Below the pieces are notes generated by a model. It made no database searches and had not been told where the DNA came from. It was given only the letters and a program-made list of their open reading frames with translations. 31,853 nt of DNA, from positions 1 to 31,853 of the forward strand of contig CALEFD010000057.1 of the NCBI GenBank assembly GCA_937876995.1, in the 5' to 3' direction. This DNA comes from an uncultured Bacteroidales bacterium. Its GTDB lineage: Bacteria; Bacteroidota; Bacteroidia; Bacteroidales; Bacteroidaceae. A program made the translations under genes and the position numbers. Numbering within the stretch: the stretch's first letter is position 1; each line of letters opens with the position of its first letter. This document shows positions 8,908-17,628 of the stretch, in pieces.

Positions 8908-10518
8908 ATGGCCAAAGTAGTTAACAGAGTATTATTGGTGTTGGTTTCGCTACTCTTAACTGCCTGTGGCGGTAGGCGTGGAACAAAAGAGATCGTATTT
9001 TTAACGACATCAGATATTCATGGTCGCATCTATGATGTGGATTATGTGGATAGTACAAAACGTAGTGGTTCAATGTTAAGAGTTTCAACATTGTTAAAAG
9101 AGTTGAGAAATGACAATGAAAACGTTATATATGTAGATGCCGGTGATGTTATTAGTGGTGCAGCAGATTCCTATTTTGATAAAATTAAAGATAATCATAA
9201 TGTTTCTCTTCCCGGTTTGCTGTTAGAGAAGATGGGTTGTGCAGCTTTTGTACCTGGAAATCATGAATTTGATTTCGGTGTTCCTACTTTAGATAGATTT
9301 TTAAATGGAGGGACTTTCCCGGTGGTATGTGCAAATATTGTATATGAAGATTATGATGAATGTTTCTATCAGCCTTATATAATAATTGAAGAGGGTAATT
9401 TGCGTATTGCTATTGTTGGATTTTCAACAGCTTCCATAAATTATAAAATTCCAACAGAATTGATTAATGGCTTAAAGGTCAAAAGTATCGTTGAAAGTGC
9501 AAAGTATTGGATTCCTTATATTCAAGAAAATGAACAGCCTGATTTGATTATTGGACTTGTACACTCCGGTCTGAGAGGTGGCTTTGTCGATGATAGCATC
9601 AGAGAAAACGAAGTTGGGCTTTTAGCAGAGCAAGTGGCAGGCTTTGATGCGATTTTCTATGGTCACGATCATATTGCTCATGCAAGTAAAATTCTAGGTT
9701 GTCAGGGAGATAGTGTTTTATTAATGAATCCAGGTTGTCATCTACAGAATGTTGCAGTTACAAAGATTCAAGTAACTTTTGAAAAAAGGAAAGTTGTGTC
9801 AAAAACAATTGAGGGTAATTTAGTGTCATTGCGTGATGTTGAACCGGATAATGAGTTACTGAATGAAATTAGCGACAGAAGAGAATCATATCTTAGTTAC
9901 TTGGATTCAGTAATGGGATATACATCTGTTGATCTGGTTTACGATGGAACTCCGTTTGTTCAGACAACAGCAATGGATTATCTGCATAATGTGATGAAAA
10001 GTTCAATGTCATCAGAGATTACTTTAATACTTCCGGTTTCAGGTAAGAACTTAAAAGCCGGATCTTTTACACCGAGAGATGCTGTGGAATTTTATCCATA
10101 TGAGAATACTATGATTACCTTTATGCTGTCAGGAAAAGAGATAGATTTGGCTATGGAAGAAGGCGCTAAAAACTACTCTTTCAGAACTTCAAAGGTAATA
10201 ATTGCCGGTGGAATAAATTATCGTGTAGATCTTTCCAAACCGATTAATGATAGGGTTCAAATCTTGTCTATGGCAGATGGTACGAAATTTGATGATGAAA
10301 AATTATATAGAGTAGCAATGGATTCTTATCTTGCCTACGCACTGGATTCTCCGTTTATTAATTCGTTTGTAGGCGGTAGAAATGAATTGAAAACCAGAAT
10401 GATTAAAACTACACGCTCTGATTTGCGTTATCACACTATTATTGATCATTCTTTGAAACAGGAATCAGGGAACCAGGTTACTCCTATTCGTGAAGGAGAG
10501 TGGAGCGTAGTTAATTAA
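8908..10518 (+). CDS. Lipoprotein metallophosphoesterase, 5'-nucleotidase/UshA family
   Basis: The protein has 536 residues with a lipoprotein signal: hydrophobic helix then LTAC, lipidated Cys at residue 20. The dinuclear metallophosphatase motifs appear in order: TTSDIHGR, DAGDVISG, GNHEFDFG, LVHSGLRGG and YGHDHIAH. A 5'-nucleotidase C-terminal domain follows from about residue 330, with AMDYLHNVMKSS and a substrate-binding region near FYPYENTMITFMLSG. Family members dephosphorylate nucleotides or 2',3'-cyclic nucleotides in the periplasm for nucleoside scavenging. The residues after Cys (GGRRG) do not look like the acidic lipoprotein export signal used for surface display in Bacteroides, so a periplasm-facing location is inferred. 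It lies 8 bases after the GH43 stop, so the two are probably cotranscribed. Confidence 0.88.
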   Translation: MAKVVNRVLLVLVSLLLTACGGRRGTKEIVFLTTSDIHGRIYDVDYVDSTKRSGSMLRVSTLLKELRNDNENVIYVDAGDVISGAADSYFDKIKDNHNVSLPGLLLEKMGCAAFVPGNHEFDFGVPTLDRFLNGGTFPVVCANIVYEDYDECFYQPYIIIEEGNLRIAIVGFSTASINYKIPTELINGLKVKSIVESAKYWIPYIQENEQPDLIIGLVHSGLRGGFVDDSIRENEVGLLAEQVAGFDAIFYGHDHIAHASKILGCQGDSVLLMNPGCHLQNVAVTKIQVTFEKRKVVSKTIEGNLVSLRDVEPDNELLNEISDRRESYLSYLDSVMGYTSVDLVYDGTPFVQTTAMDYLHNVMKSSMSSEITLILPVSGKNLKAGSFTPRDAVEFYPYENTMITFMLSGKEIDLAMEEGAKNYSFRTSKVIIAGGINYRVDLSKPINDRVQILSMADGTKFDDEKLYRVAMDSYLAYALDSPFINSFVGGRNELKTRMIKTTRSDLRYHTIIDHSLKQESGNQVTPIREGEWSVVN

Positions 10519-10540
10519 GATTAAAATGCGGTGAAGGTGA

Positions 10541-10558
10541 TATTTTTGAATAACTTTG
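10541..10558 (+). promoter_or_regulatory. Tandem -7 boxes upstream of the SPOR lipoprotein
   Basis: Two TAnnTTTG matches, TATTTTTG (10541-10548) and TAACTTTG (10551-10558), lie side by side and could give two start sites about 20-35 bases before the ATG at 10585. No clear -33 TTTG is seen. Confidence 0.6.
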
Positions 10559-10584
10559 CAAATTGAAAATTAATAATAGAAGAA

Positions 10585-11073
10585 ATGAAGAAGATTGTTT
10601 TATGTTTGGCAATTGCGGGTGCAGTGTTCTCATTGTCATCTTGCAAATCTACAGAGAGTGCATATAAGAAGGCTTACGAAAAGGCTGTGCAGGAAGATGT
10701 AGCTGCTCAGGTTTCTGCTCCTGCAGAGGTAACTCCTGTTAAAACAGTTGAGTCTCAGGCTCCTGAAAAGGCAGAAGATGTTGCTGTAAGAGAAGAGAAA
10801 GTCTCTGTTGTGTCGGGTGATCAAACAATTAAAGCATACGGTATAGTTTGTGGCAGTTTCTCACTTAAGACAAATGCCGATGCGTTGAGAGAAAGATTGT
10901 TGAAAGACGGTTATCCTGCAGTGGTTGTAGTAAACCAAGAGGGAAGAACATATCGCGTGGTTTGCGAAAGCTTTGACAATAAGCAAGATGCAGTGAATGC
11001 TCGTGCTAAATTCAAAGCAAATTATCCAAACAATGCAGATTTCCAGGCTGCGTGGATATTATATAGCAAGTGA
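10585..11073 (+). CDS. SPOR-domain lipoprotein
   Basis: The protein has 162 residues. The lipoprotein signal ends in LSSC with Cys at residue 20. A charged, alanine/proline/glutamate-rich linker (about 25-80) tethers a C-terminal SPOR domain (about 83-162) with AYGIVCGSFSLKTNADALRERL and YRVVCESFDNKQDAVNARAKF, the two alpha-beta halves of the fold. SPOR domains bind denuded glycan strands in septal peptidoglycan, so the protein probably sits in the periplasm at the division site. It has its own promoter and is separated from ruvX by 74 bases containing a hairpin. Confidence 0.88.
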   Translation: MKKIVLCLAIAGAVFSLSSCKSTESAYKKAYEKAVQEDVAAQVSAPAEVTPVKTVESQAPEKAEDVAVREEKVSVVSGDQTIKAYGIVCGSFSLKTNADALRERLLKDGYPAVVVVNQEGRTYRVVCESFDNKQDAVNARAKFKANYPNNADFQAAWILYSK

Positions 11074-11094
11074 TAGAATATAATGATATTAAAT

Positions 11095-11132
11095 GATGTC
11101 CTGTATCTTTCTTGAAAAGGGTATAGGACATC
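11095..11132 (+). promoter_or_regulatory. 16-bp hairpin in the ruvX leader
   Basis: GATGTCCTGTATCTTT (11095-11110) pairs with 11117-11132, the outer 8 bp being perfect and three inner pairs being G-U, around a six-base loop. It is not followed by a T run, so it is not a canonical intrinsic terminator. It starts 21 bases after the SPOR gene and ends 15 bases before the ruvX ATG, placing it to stabilise upstream mRNA or limit ruvX translation. Confidence 0.6.
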
Positions 11133-11147
11133 GTTGTGCGTTGATAT

Positions 11148-11564
11148 ATGGGTAGAATTCTGGCAATAGATTACGGAACAAAAAGAACGGGACTGGCAGT
11201 TACCGATGTACTGCAGATTATTCCGGGTGGGTTGACAACGGTAGCTACACACGAACTCTTTACATATCTTGCAAAATATTTTGAAAAAGAGCCTGTAGAT
11301 ACTGTAGTAGTGGGCTATCCTACCAATATGGATGGTACAGAATCGGAGAATATGAAACATATACGTCCTTTTGTTCAGAAGTTCCAAAAACTTTATCCCG
11401 ATAAAAAGGTTGTAATGCAGGATGAGCGTTTTACATCTGTAATGGCGCAGCGTACTATATTGGAAGCCGGAATTCATAAAATGGCCCGACGCAATAAGGC
11501 ATTGGTAGATGAGATTAGTGCTACAATTATTTTGGAATCATATTTAAATACTATAAAGAGATGA
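11148..11564 (+). CDS. ruvX: Putative pre-16S rRNA nuclease / Holliday-junction resolvase-like protein RuvX (YqgF)
   Basis: The protein has 138 residues with an RNase H fold. The N-terminal ILAIDYGTKRTGLAVTD carries the first catalytic Asp, VVVGYPTNMDGTE is the family's central motif, DERFTSVMAQ supplies the next acidic residue, and a C-terminal DEISATIILESYL completes the acidic set. E. coli YqgF trims the 5' end of 16S rRNA, and a Holliday-junction role has also been proposed. Length and motifs are standard. Its TGA overlaps the def start as ATGA, so the two are coupled. Confidence 0.92.
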   Translation: MGRILAIDYGTKRTGLAVTDVLQIIPGGLTTVATHELFTYLAKYFEKEPVDTVVVGYPTNMDGTESENMKHIRPFVQKFQKLYPDKKVVMQDERFTSVMAQRTILEAGIHKMARRNKALVDEISATIILESYLNTIKR

Positions 11565-12118
11565 TATTACCTATTTATACTCACGGTCAGACCGTGCTTA
11601 AAAAAGAGACAGAAGAGATAGATGAAAATTACGAGGGACTGGAACAGCTTATCAAAGATATGTTTGAAACAGTCAGAAGTGCAGAAGGTGTGGGGCTGGC
11701 TGCACCGCAGATAGGTTTGCCTATTCGTCTTGCTGTTATAGATTTAGATGTTATATCGGACGATCAACCTGAATACAAAGGCTATTTAAAGCCAATTATT
11801 AATCCATATATAGAGGAGACCGATGGTGAATTGGTTCCTTACGAAGAGGGTTGCTTAAGCTTTCCGGGAATTCACGAAAAAGTGAATCGTCCGTCAAGAG
11901 TTAGAGTAAGTTATTTGGATGAAAAATTTCAGGAACATGACGAATGGTTTGAAGGATTCGAAGCACGTGTTTTCCAGCACGAAATAGATCATCTTGATGG
12001 AAAATGCTTTATTGACAGAATGTCTCCACTAAGAAGACAGATGAATAAAAAAGCATTGAATTCAATTGCAGCCGGCAAGGTTAATTGCGGTTACAAAGTA
12101 AAACTGAACAAGAAGTAA
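11561..12118 (+). CDS. def: Peptide deformylase
   Basis: The protein has 185 residues. It removes the formyl group from N-terminal methionine of new proteins. The three signature motifs are intact: GVGLAAPQIG (43-52), EGCLSFPG with metal ligand Cys98, and FQHEIDHLDG with ligands His140 and His144 and catalytic Glu141. The start overlaps ruvX by four bases. The gene is followed by the TPR protein after three bases, an arrangement common in Bacteroidales. Confidence 0.96.
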   Translation: MILPIYTHGQTVLKKETEEIDENYEGLEQLIKDMFETVRSAEGVGLAAPQIGLPIRLAVIDLDVISDDQPEYKGYLKPIINPYIEETDGELVPYEEGCLSFPGIHEKVNRPSRVRVSYLDEKFQEHDEWFEGFEARVFQHEIDHLDGKCFIDRMSPLRRQMNKKALNSIAAGKVNCGYKVKLNKK

Positions 12119-12121
12119 TAT

Positions 12122-14134
12122 ATGTGTGGCAGATACATATTAAAAAAGGTGATGTTACTACTATGCGCAGTGGTGACATCGTTCTCTGTATCTGCACAAA
12201 TTAATACAGAAAGAATGATGATAGTGGGTAGAAATGCCCTCTATTTTGAAGATTATGTACTTTCTATTCAGTACTTTAATCAGATAGCAAATGCTAAGCC
12301 ATATATGTACGAACCCTATTTTTATCGTGCAATAGCTAAGCTTTCGTTAGAAGATTACATAGGTGCAGAAGAAGATTGCAATAGCTCTATAGAAAGAAAT
12401 CCTTTTGTAGTAGATAGTTATCAGGTTAGAGGCTTGTCTCTGATTTATCAGGGTAAATTTGATAAGGCTATAAAAGACTACTACAAGGGGTTGTCTATGG
12501 ATCCGGAAAATCAATCTTTAAGGCATAATCTTGTGCTTTGTCTGATGAGGGAAGATGATATTGAGGGTGCGCGTAATGCTGTTGATACTCTGTTACATTA
12601 TTTTCCCAAATATACCCCTGCAATGGCTATGATGTCTGAAATCTGTTTTGAATTAGGAGATACTGCTCTATCCACAGAATGGATTGTAAAAGCTAATGAA
12701 ATAGATAGGTATGATGCTTCGTTAGCTAATTCTAAAGCTATGCATTTTGCCAGACTGGAACAGTACGAACAGGCGGAAGAAGATGCAGACAGAGCTATAT
12801 ATATAGATCCTAATAATGCGGGATACTATATAAACAGAGCCATGATAAGATATTACAGAAATAATCTGCGTGGTGCTTTGTCCGATTATGATGTTGCATT
12901 GCAGGTAGATCCTGTTTCACTTATTGGACATTACAACAGAGGTATATTAAGAGCGCAGGTTGGTGACGACAATAATGCTATTCTGGATTTTGATTTTGTT
13001 ATAGAGAACGAACCCGATAATTTGTTGGCAGTTTTTAACCGTGGTCTCTTGCGAGAAGCTACAGGCGATTTGTCTGGTGCAGAAGCAGACTATACCGCCG
13101 TTCTGAATGAATATCCTCAGTTTATTCAGGGATATCAATTACGTGCATCTGTAAGAGAACGGTTGGGAAATTATAAGGGTGCAGATCAGGATAATTTAGT
13201 GGTGCTACAAGACCAAAACAGACGTTTTAATGCGCTAAATGGTGTATCGAATTCACAAGACGATACAGACGATAATTCAAAAACTCGAAAGGAGTCTGAT
13301 AAAAATGTGAAGAACTATAAGAAGCTTGTAGTTGCAGACGATGTGGAGAATGGAACAGGTTTCTCAAGTGAATACAGAGGCAAGGTACAGAATAGAAATG
13401 TGGATGTTCAGTATCTGTCATTATTTAATATATCGTACTTCTACAGAGCAGGAATGATAGATAGGTCTCTTCATTATAGTGCCGATGTTGAGAATCTGGA
13501 TAAAGAGGGCGATTTCTTAAGTTCGCTTTATATCAATACAGACGATGTTCCACTTACAGAGTCTCAAATAGAGCTTCTGTTTAAGGATATTGAAAGGCTT
13601 ACAAGGCAGATGCAGGAAGAGCAAGATAATGTTATGTGTTTGTTAGCCAGAGCAATGGATTATAGTATGCTGCAAGATTATGTATTGGCAGAAGCCGATT
13701 GCAGTAAGGCTATAGCTATGAATTCCACAATATGGGCTCCATACTTCTTCCGTGCATCAGTTTTGGATAAGATGCAGCAACTGCAGAGTGCAGAAACCGG
13801 TGAAGGAGCAAAAATGAATGTTACCGGTGGATATATAAGTCAGCAAATCCTGAACGATCTTACAAGAGTAGTTGAGATAAATCCTGATATGGAGTATGCA
13901 TACTATAACAGAGGTACAATTTATGCAAAAGCAAACGATTATCATTCGGCAGTAGCAGATCTTACCAAAGCTATAGAGATTAATGATAAACTGGCAGAGG
14001 CATATTACAATAGAGCATTGGTATATGTCTTCCAGAATAAGATAGACGAAGCAATAAAGGATTTGAGCAGGGCGGGAGAATTAGGATTGTATCAAGCATA
14101 CAACATAATCAAAAGATTTTCTTACACAGATTAG
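12122..14134 (+). CDS. Secreted tetratricopeptide-repeat protein
   Basis: The protein has 670 residues with an N-terminal signal sequence (hydrophobic 9-23, ending VSAQ). Two blocks of TPR motifs follow: about 33-365, with recurring patterns such as YYINRAMIRYYRNNLRGALSDY and AVFNRGLLREATGDLSGAEADY, and about 500-665, with YYNRGTIYAKANDYHSAVADL. Between them (about 370-490) is a charged linker and a less regular segment. TPRs form helical scaffolds for protein contacts, and here they should face the periplasm. The gene sits three bases after def and before thrS, an order I associate with Bacteroides and relatives. The function of this TPR protein is not known to me. Confidence 0.85.
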   Translation: MCGRYILKKVMLLLCAVVTSFSVSAQINTERMMIVGRNALYFEDYVLSIQYFNQIANAKPYMYEPYFYRAIAKLSLEDYIGAEEDCNSSIERNPFVVDSYQVRGLSLIYQGKFDKAIKDYYKGLSMDPENQSLRHNLVLCLMREDDIEGARNAVDTLLHYFPKYTPAMAMMSEICFELGDTALSTEWIVKANEIDRYDASLANSKAMHFARLEQYEQAEEDADRAIYIDPNNAGYYINRAMIRYYRNNLRGALSDYDVALQVDPVSLIGHYNRGILRAQVGDDNNAILDFDFVIENEPDNLLAVFNRGLLREATGDLSGAEADYTAVLNEYPQFIQGYQLRASVRERLGNYKGADQDNLVVLQDQNRRFNALNGVSNSQDDTDDNSKTRKESDKNVKNYKKLVVADDVENGTGFSSEYRGKVQNRNVDVQYLSLFNISYFYRAGMIDRSLHYSADVENLDKEGDFLSSLYINTDDVPLTESQIELLFKDIERLTRQMQEEQDNVMCLLARAMDYSMLQDYVLAEADCSKAIAMNSTIWAPYFFRASVLDKMQQLQSAETGEGAKMNVTGGYISQQILNDLTRVVEINPDMEYAYYNRGTIYAKANDYHSAVADLTKAIEINDKLAEAYYNRALVYVFQNKIDEAIKDLSRAGELGLYQAYNIIKRFSYTD

Positions 14135-14154
14135 ACAAGAACAAAAGATTTTAA

Positions 14155-14162
14155 TACTTTTG
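14155..14162 (+). promoter_or_regulatory. -7 box of thrS
   Basis: TACTTTTG is a perfect TAnnTTTG box. Transcription would begin near 14166, about 26 bases before the thrS ATG. That leader is far too short for a T-box or other long attenuator. Confidence 0.65.
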
Positions 14163-14191
14163 CAAATTCAAAAAGATAATATATTGAAATT

Positions 14192-16135
14192 ATGATAAAA
14201 ATATCGTTTCCAGACGGTTCTATCCGTGAGTATGCAGAGGGCGTAACCGGATATGAGATTGCGAAAAGCATTAGTGAAAGATTGGCGCAGGACGTGTTGG
14301 CTTGTAGCGTTAATGGTGAAATTGTAGAATTAAACAGACCTATCAATGCAGATGCTTCTATTAAGCTTCACAAATGGGAAGACGAAGAGGCTAAGCATGC
14401 TTATTGGCATACAAGTGCTCACCTTATGGCTGAAGCTCTTCAGGAACTCTATCCCGGAACACAGTTTGGTATAGGTCCGGCTATTGAAAGAGGATTCTAC
14501 TATGATATTATGCCTCCTCAGGGTGTAACTATCAAAGAGAGTGATTTCCCTGCTATTGAAAAGAAGATGGCAGAACTTGTTCAGAAGAAAGAACAGTTGG
14601 TACGTCAGGAGATCTCCAAAGAAGATGCTATCAAACTATTTGAATCAATGGGTCAGCACTATAAGAATGAACTCATTGCCGATTTGGAAGATGGTACAAT
14701 AACAACATATACACAGGGTAACTACACCGATTTGTGTCGTGGCCCGCATTTGGTTGATACATCAGCTATCAAGGCTATTAAGATAACTGCTACATCGGCA
14801 GCTTACTGGCGTGGTGATGAGAAACGTCCGCAGATGACACGTATCTACGGTATCAGCTTCCCAAAGAAGAAGATGCTGGATGAATACTTGACACTGCTTG
14901 AAGAGGCTAAGAAACGTGACCACAGAAAGATAGGCAAAGAGATGGAACTCTTTATGTTCAGCGATACCGTTGGTAAGGGCCTGCCTATCTGGTTGCCAAA
15001 AGGAACTGCATTGCGTTTGCGTTTGCAGGAATTCTTGTCTCGCATTCAGAAACGCTATGGATATCAGCAGGTAATTACTCCGCATATTGGTTCAAAACAG
15101 TTGTATGTAACATCAGGTCACTGGGATCACTATGGTAAAGATAGCTTCCAGCCTATCAATACTCCGGAAGAGGGCGAATGCTATCTGCTCAAACCTATGA
15201 ACTGCCCTCATCACTGTATGATATACAAGGCTCAGCCTCATTCATATAAAGAACTACCATTGCGTATTGCAGAATTTGGTACTGTATATCGTTATGAACA
15301 GAGTGGTGAATTACACGGATTGACACGTGTACGCAGCTTTACTCAGGATGATGCTCATATCTTCTGTCGTCCGGATCAGGTTAAGGAAGAATTTATCAGA
15401 GTTATGGAGATTATTGAAATTATCTTCAAAGCTCTTGAATTTGAAAACTTTGAGGCTCAAATCTCACTAAGAGATCCTGAAGATCATGAAAAGTATGTAG
15501 GTAGTGACGAAGTTTGGGAAAAGGCTGAACAGGCTATTGTAGAGGCTTGTCAGGAGAAGGGTTTGCCTGCAAAAATTGAATATGGCGAAGCTGCATTCTA
15601 TGGTCCAAAACTTGACTTTATGGTGAAAGATGCTCTTGGCCGTCGTTGGCAATTGGGTACTATCCAGGTTGACTATAATCTACCGGAACGTTTCGAACTG
15701 GAATATGTAGGTAGCGATAACCAGAAGTTCCGCCCTGTTATGATTCACCGCGCACCATTTGGTTCTATGGAACGTTTTGTGGCTGTGCTCATAGAACATA
15801 CAGCTGGTAAGTTCCCATTGTGGCTTATGCCTGATCAGGCTGCTATTCTGCCTATTTCAGAGAAGGCAAACGAATATGCTTACAAGGTGAAAGATATGTT
15901 GGAGCGCTACGATGTTCGTGCATTTGTAGATGATAGAAACGAAAAGATTGGTAGAAAGATTCGTGATAACGAAGTAAATCACGTTCCATATATGCTTGTA
16001 GTAGGTGAACAGGAAGCAGAAAAGGGTGAAGTTAACGTTCGTAAACAGGGTGCAGAGAACCTTGGTAATATGAAAATTGAGGAATTTGGAGAAAAAATTG
16101 CTCAAGAAGTTAATAATATGATAAATAAATGGTAA
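14192..16135 (+). CDS. thrS: Threonyl-tRNA synthetase
   Basis: The protein has 647 residues. An N-terminal TGS domain (1-62, MIKISFPDGSIREYAEGVTG) is followed by the editing domain (about 70-225) with HTSAHLMAEAL and YTDLCRGPHL, the class II catalytic core with motif 2 TVYRYEQSGELHGLTRVRSFTQ region, zinc ligands in PMNCPHH and near IHRAPFGSMERF, and a C-terminal anticodon-binding domain (about 545-647). It charges tRNA-Thr and removes misattached serine. It is full length and ordinary. It heads the thrS-infC-rpmI-rplT run found in many bacteria. Confidence 0.97.
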   Translation: MIKISFPDGSIREYAEGVTGYEIAKSISERLAQDVLACSVNGEIVELNRPINADASIKLHKWEDEEAKHAYWHTSAHLMAEALQELYPGTQFGIGPAIERGFYYDIMPPQGVTIKESDFPAIEKKMAELVQKKEQLVRQEISKEDAIKLFESMGQHYKNELIADLEDGTITTYTQGNYTDLCRGPHLVDTSAIKAIKITATSAAYWRGDEKRPQMTRIYGISFPKKKMLDEYLTLLEEAKKRDHRKIGKEMELFMFSDTVGKGLPIWLPKGTALRLRLQEFLSRIQKRYGYQQVITPHIGSKQLYVTSGHWDHYGKDSFQPINTPEEGECYLLKPMNCPHHCMIYKAQPHSYKELPLRIAEFGTVYRYEQSGELHGLTRVRSFTQDDAHIFCRPDQVKEEFIRVMEIIEIIFKALEFENFEAQISLRDPEDHEKYVGSDEVWEKAEQAIVEACQEKGLPAKIEYGEAAFYGPKLDFMVKDALGRRWQLGTIQVDYNLPERFELEYVGSDNQKFRPVMIHRAPFGSMERFVAVLIEHTAGKFPLWLMPDQAAILPISEKANEYAYKVKDMLERYDVRAFVDDRNEKIGRKIRDNEVNHVPYMLVVGEQEAEKGEVNVRKQGAENLGNMKIEEFGEKIAQEVNNMINKW

Positions 16136-16140
16136 ATTTG
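16133..16140 (+). promoter_or_regulatory. -7 box for infC-rpmI-rplT overlapping the thrS stop codon
   Basis: TAAATTTG matches TAnnTTTG, and its first three bases are the thrS TAA stop. Transcription from it would give infC a leader of about 70 bases. No clear -33 TTTG is present, so read-through from thrS may contribute. Confidence 0.55.
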
Positions 16141-16213
16141 CGCCCGCTTAAAGATTTATTGAATAGAAATTTACAAAAAGCAAGGATAGAAATTACAATT
16201 AATTAACTGCTGA

Positions 16214-16783
16214 ATGAAGAAAGACAGTTTGAGTGATCAGTTTCTGGTTAATGACCAGATACGTGCCAGAGAGGTTCGCATCGTAGGTGATGATATAGAA
16301 TCGAGAGTGGTTTCGCTACGCGAGGCGTTGAACATTGCAGATGAAAAGGAACTGGACCTGGTGATGATATCTCCAAATGCCAATCCTCCGGTTTGCAGAA
16401 TAGTTGATTTTTCTAAGTTTCTATATCAGTTAAAGAAAAAGCAAAAAGAGCAGAAAGCTAAGCAGGTTAAGATAGAGGTTAAGGAGATTAGATTCGGACC
16501 ACAGACCGATGACCATGACTATAACTTTAAACTGAAGCATGCAATCAGTTTTTTGCAGAGTGGTGACAAAGTAAAGGCTTACGTTTTCTTTAAGGGACGT
16601 TCAATATTGTTCAAGGAACAGGGTGAAAAGCTGCTTGCAAGATTTACTGCAGACCTTGAAGAGTATGGAAAATTAGATCAGGCTCCTATGTTGGAGGGAA
16701 AGAAGATGATGATATTTATTTCTCCAAAGAAAGGCTTGTCTAAGAAAGAGAAATCTGAAAAGAGCGAAAAGCCTCAAGATTGA
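16214..16783 (+). CDS. infC: Translation initiation factor IF-3
   Basis: The protein has 189 residues, with the N-domain containing VNDQIRAREVRIVGDD and VMISPNANPPVCRIVDFSKF, a lysine-rich linker helix, and a C-domain with KEIRFGPQTDDHDYNFKLKHAISFL. IF-3 binds the 30S subunit and checks the start codon. An in-frame TGA sits immediately before the ATG at 16214, so this start is certain for this frame and is not the rare AUU start used in E. coli. The C-terminus has an extra charged tail (KKEKSEKSEKPQD). Confidence 0.97.
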   Translation: MKKDSLSDQFLVNDQIRAREVRIVGDDIESRVVSLREALNIADEKELDLVMISPNANPPVCRIVDFSKFLYQLKKKQKEQKAKQVKIEVKEIRFGPQTDDHDYNFKLKHAISFLQSGDKVKAYVFFKGRSILFKEQGEKLLARFTADLEEYGKLDQAPMLEGKKMMIFISPKKGLSKKEKSEKSEKPQD

Positions 16784-16800
16784 TAGTATATAATAAAAGG

Positions 16801-16816
16801 TGTATCGTTTGATACA
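16801..16816 (+). promoter_or_regulatory. Small hairpin between infC and rpmI
   Basis: TGTATC GTTT GATACA is a perfect 6-bp stem with a 4-base loop, 17 bases after infC and 30 before rpmI. It has no T run. It may be part of ribosomal-protein autoregulation or an mRNA processing site; the evidence is only the inverted repeat. Confidence 0.4.
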
Positions 16817-16846
16817 TATTAAATAACTAAATAAAAGTTTATAACA

Positions 16847-17044
16847 ATGTTTAAAGCAAAGACTAATTCCGGTTCTAAAAAAAGATTCGCTCTTACCGGA
16901 TCGGGCAAAATCAAGAGGAAACACGCTTATCATAGCCACATCCTCACAAAGAAGAGTACAAAACGTAAGAGAAATCTGGTTCGTTTCACAACACTTGATC
17001 CAGCTAACGAAAAGCACGTTAAGGATCTGCTTTGTATGAGATAA
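16847..17044 (+). CDS. rpmI: 50S ribosomal protein L35
   Basis: The protein has 65 residues and is very basic, with the family core FKAKTNSGSKKRFALTGSGKIKRKHAYHSH and KKSTKRKRNL. Length and position between infC and rplT are standard. Confidence 0.97.
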   Translation: MFKAKTNSGSKKRFALTGSGKIKRKHAYHSHILTKKSTKRKRNLVRFTTLDPANEKHVKDLLCMR

Positions 17045-17081
17045 CCCGTAAAGAGATTAGTAACAAATTAATTAATCGAAC

Positions 17082-17114
17082 TGTCAGCTTGAAGTCCAAT
17101 GAACGGCGCTGACA
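17082..17114 (+). promoter_or_regulatory. Hairpin in the rpmI-rplT gap, possible L20 control element
   Basis: TGTCAGC (17082-17088) pairs perfectly with GCTGACA (17108-17114) around a 19-base loop, ending 18 bases before the rplT ATG. In other bacteria L20 represses its own operon by binding an RNA structure in this neighbourhood. Here the role is inferred from position and pairing alone. Confidence 0.5.
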
Positions 17115-17132
17115 TTCAAAAAACAAACAATT

Positions 17133-17477
17133 ATGCCAAGATCAGTAAATCACGTTGCTTCTAGAGCAAAGAGAAAAAGAATTTTAGGCCTTACCAGAGG
17201 TTATTTTGGTGCAAGAAAAAATGTTTGGACCGTTGCTAAGAATACTTGGGAAAAAGGTCTTACATACGCTTATCGTGACCGCAAGGCTAAGAAAAGAGAG
17301 TTCCGTGCATTGTGGATTCAGCGTATTAACGCAGCAGCTCGTTTGGAAGGTATGAATTATTCACAGCTTATGGGTGCTATCCATAAGGCAGGTATTGAAA
17401 TTAACCGTAAGGTATTGGCAGACCTGGCTATGAATAATCCAGAAGCATTCAAGGCTATCGTTGCTAAAGTGAAGTAA
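17133..17477 (+). CDS. rplT: 50S ribosomal protein L20
   Basis: The protein has 114 residues with the standard L20 features: basic N-terminal extension VASRAKRKRILGLTRGYFGARKN, YAYRDRKAKKREFRALWIQRINAAAR and C-terminal YSQLMGAIHKAGIEINRKVLADLA. L20 binds 23S rRNA early in assembly. It is followed by a strong terminator that closes the operon. Confidence 0.97.
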   Translation: MPRSVNHVASRAKRKRILGLTRGYFGARKNVWTVAKNTWEKGLTYAYRDRKAKKREFRALWIQRINAAARLEGMNYSQLMGAIHKAGIEINRKVLADLAMNNPEAFKAIVAKVK

Positions 17478-17498
17478 TTGCGATACAGCAAAAGTTAA

Positions 17499-17545
17499 AA
17501 ATATGTGCAAAAAGCCCATTTGGGTGTTTTGCACATATTTTTTTA
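17499..17545 (+). terminator. Strong intrinsic terminator after rplT
   Basis: ATATGTGCAAAA (17501-17512) pairs with TTTTGCACATAT (17527-17538), with further pairing of GCCCA with TGGGT inside, and is followed by TTTTTT. It ends the thrS/infC ribosomal-protein transcript before the structured-RNA region. Confidence 0.9.
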
Positions 17546-17617
17546 GAAGATATTTGCATTCGCTTTGAAAAATAATGAACAAGTTCATTTATTTCTCGCT
17601 CATTTGTTGTATCTTTA
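17546..17617. repeat. Duplicated regulatory element, copy 1
   Basis: This 72-bp unit recurs 83 bp downstream. It holds an inverted repeat, AAATAATGAAC (17570-17580) against GTTCATTTATTT (17583-17594), and ends in TATCTTTA, a near-match to the -7 box. Shared blocks with copy 2 include GCATTCG, TTTGAAAAATA and TCATTTGTTGTATCTTT. Confidence 0.85.
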
Positions 17618-17628
17618 AGATAAATCTT

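Noticed and set aside
14163..14191. T-box or other attenuator upstream of thrS
   Set aside because: The predicted leader is only about 26 bases, and no terminator hairpin or T-box sequence is seen.
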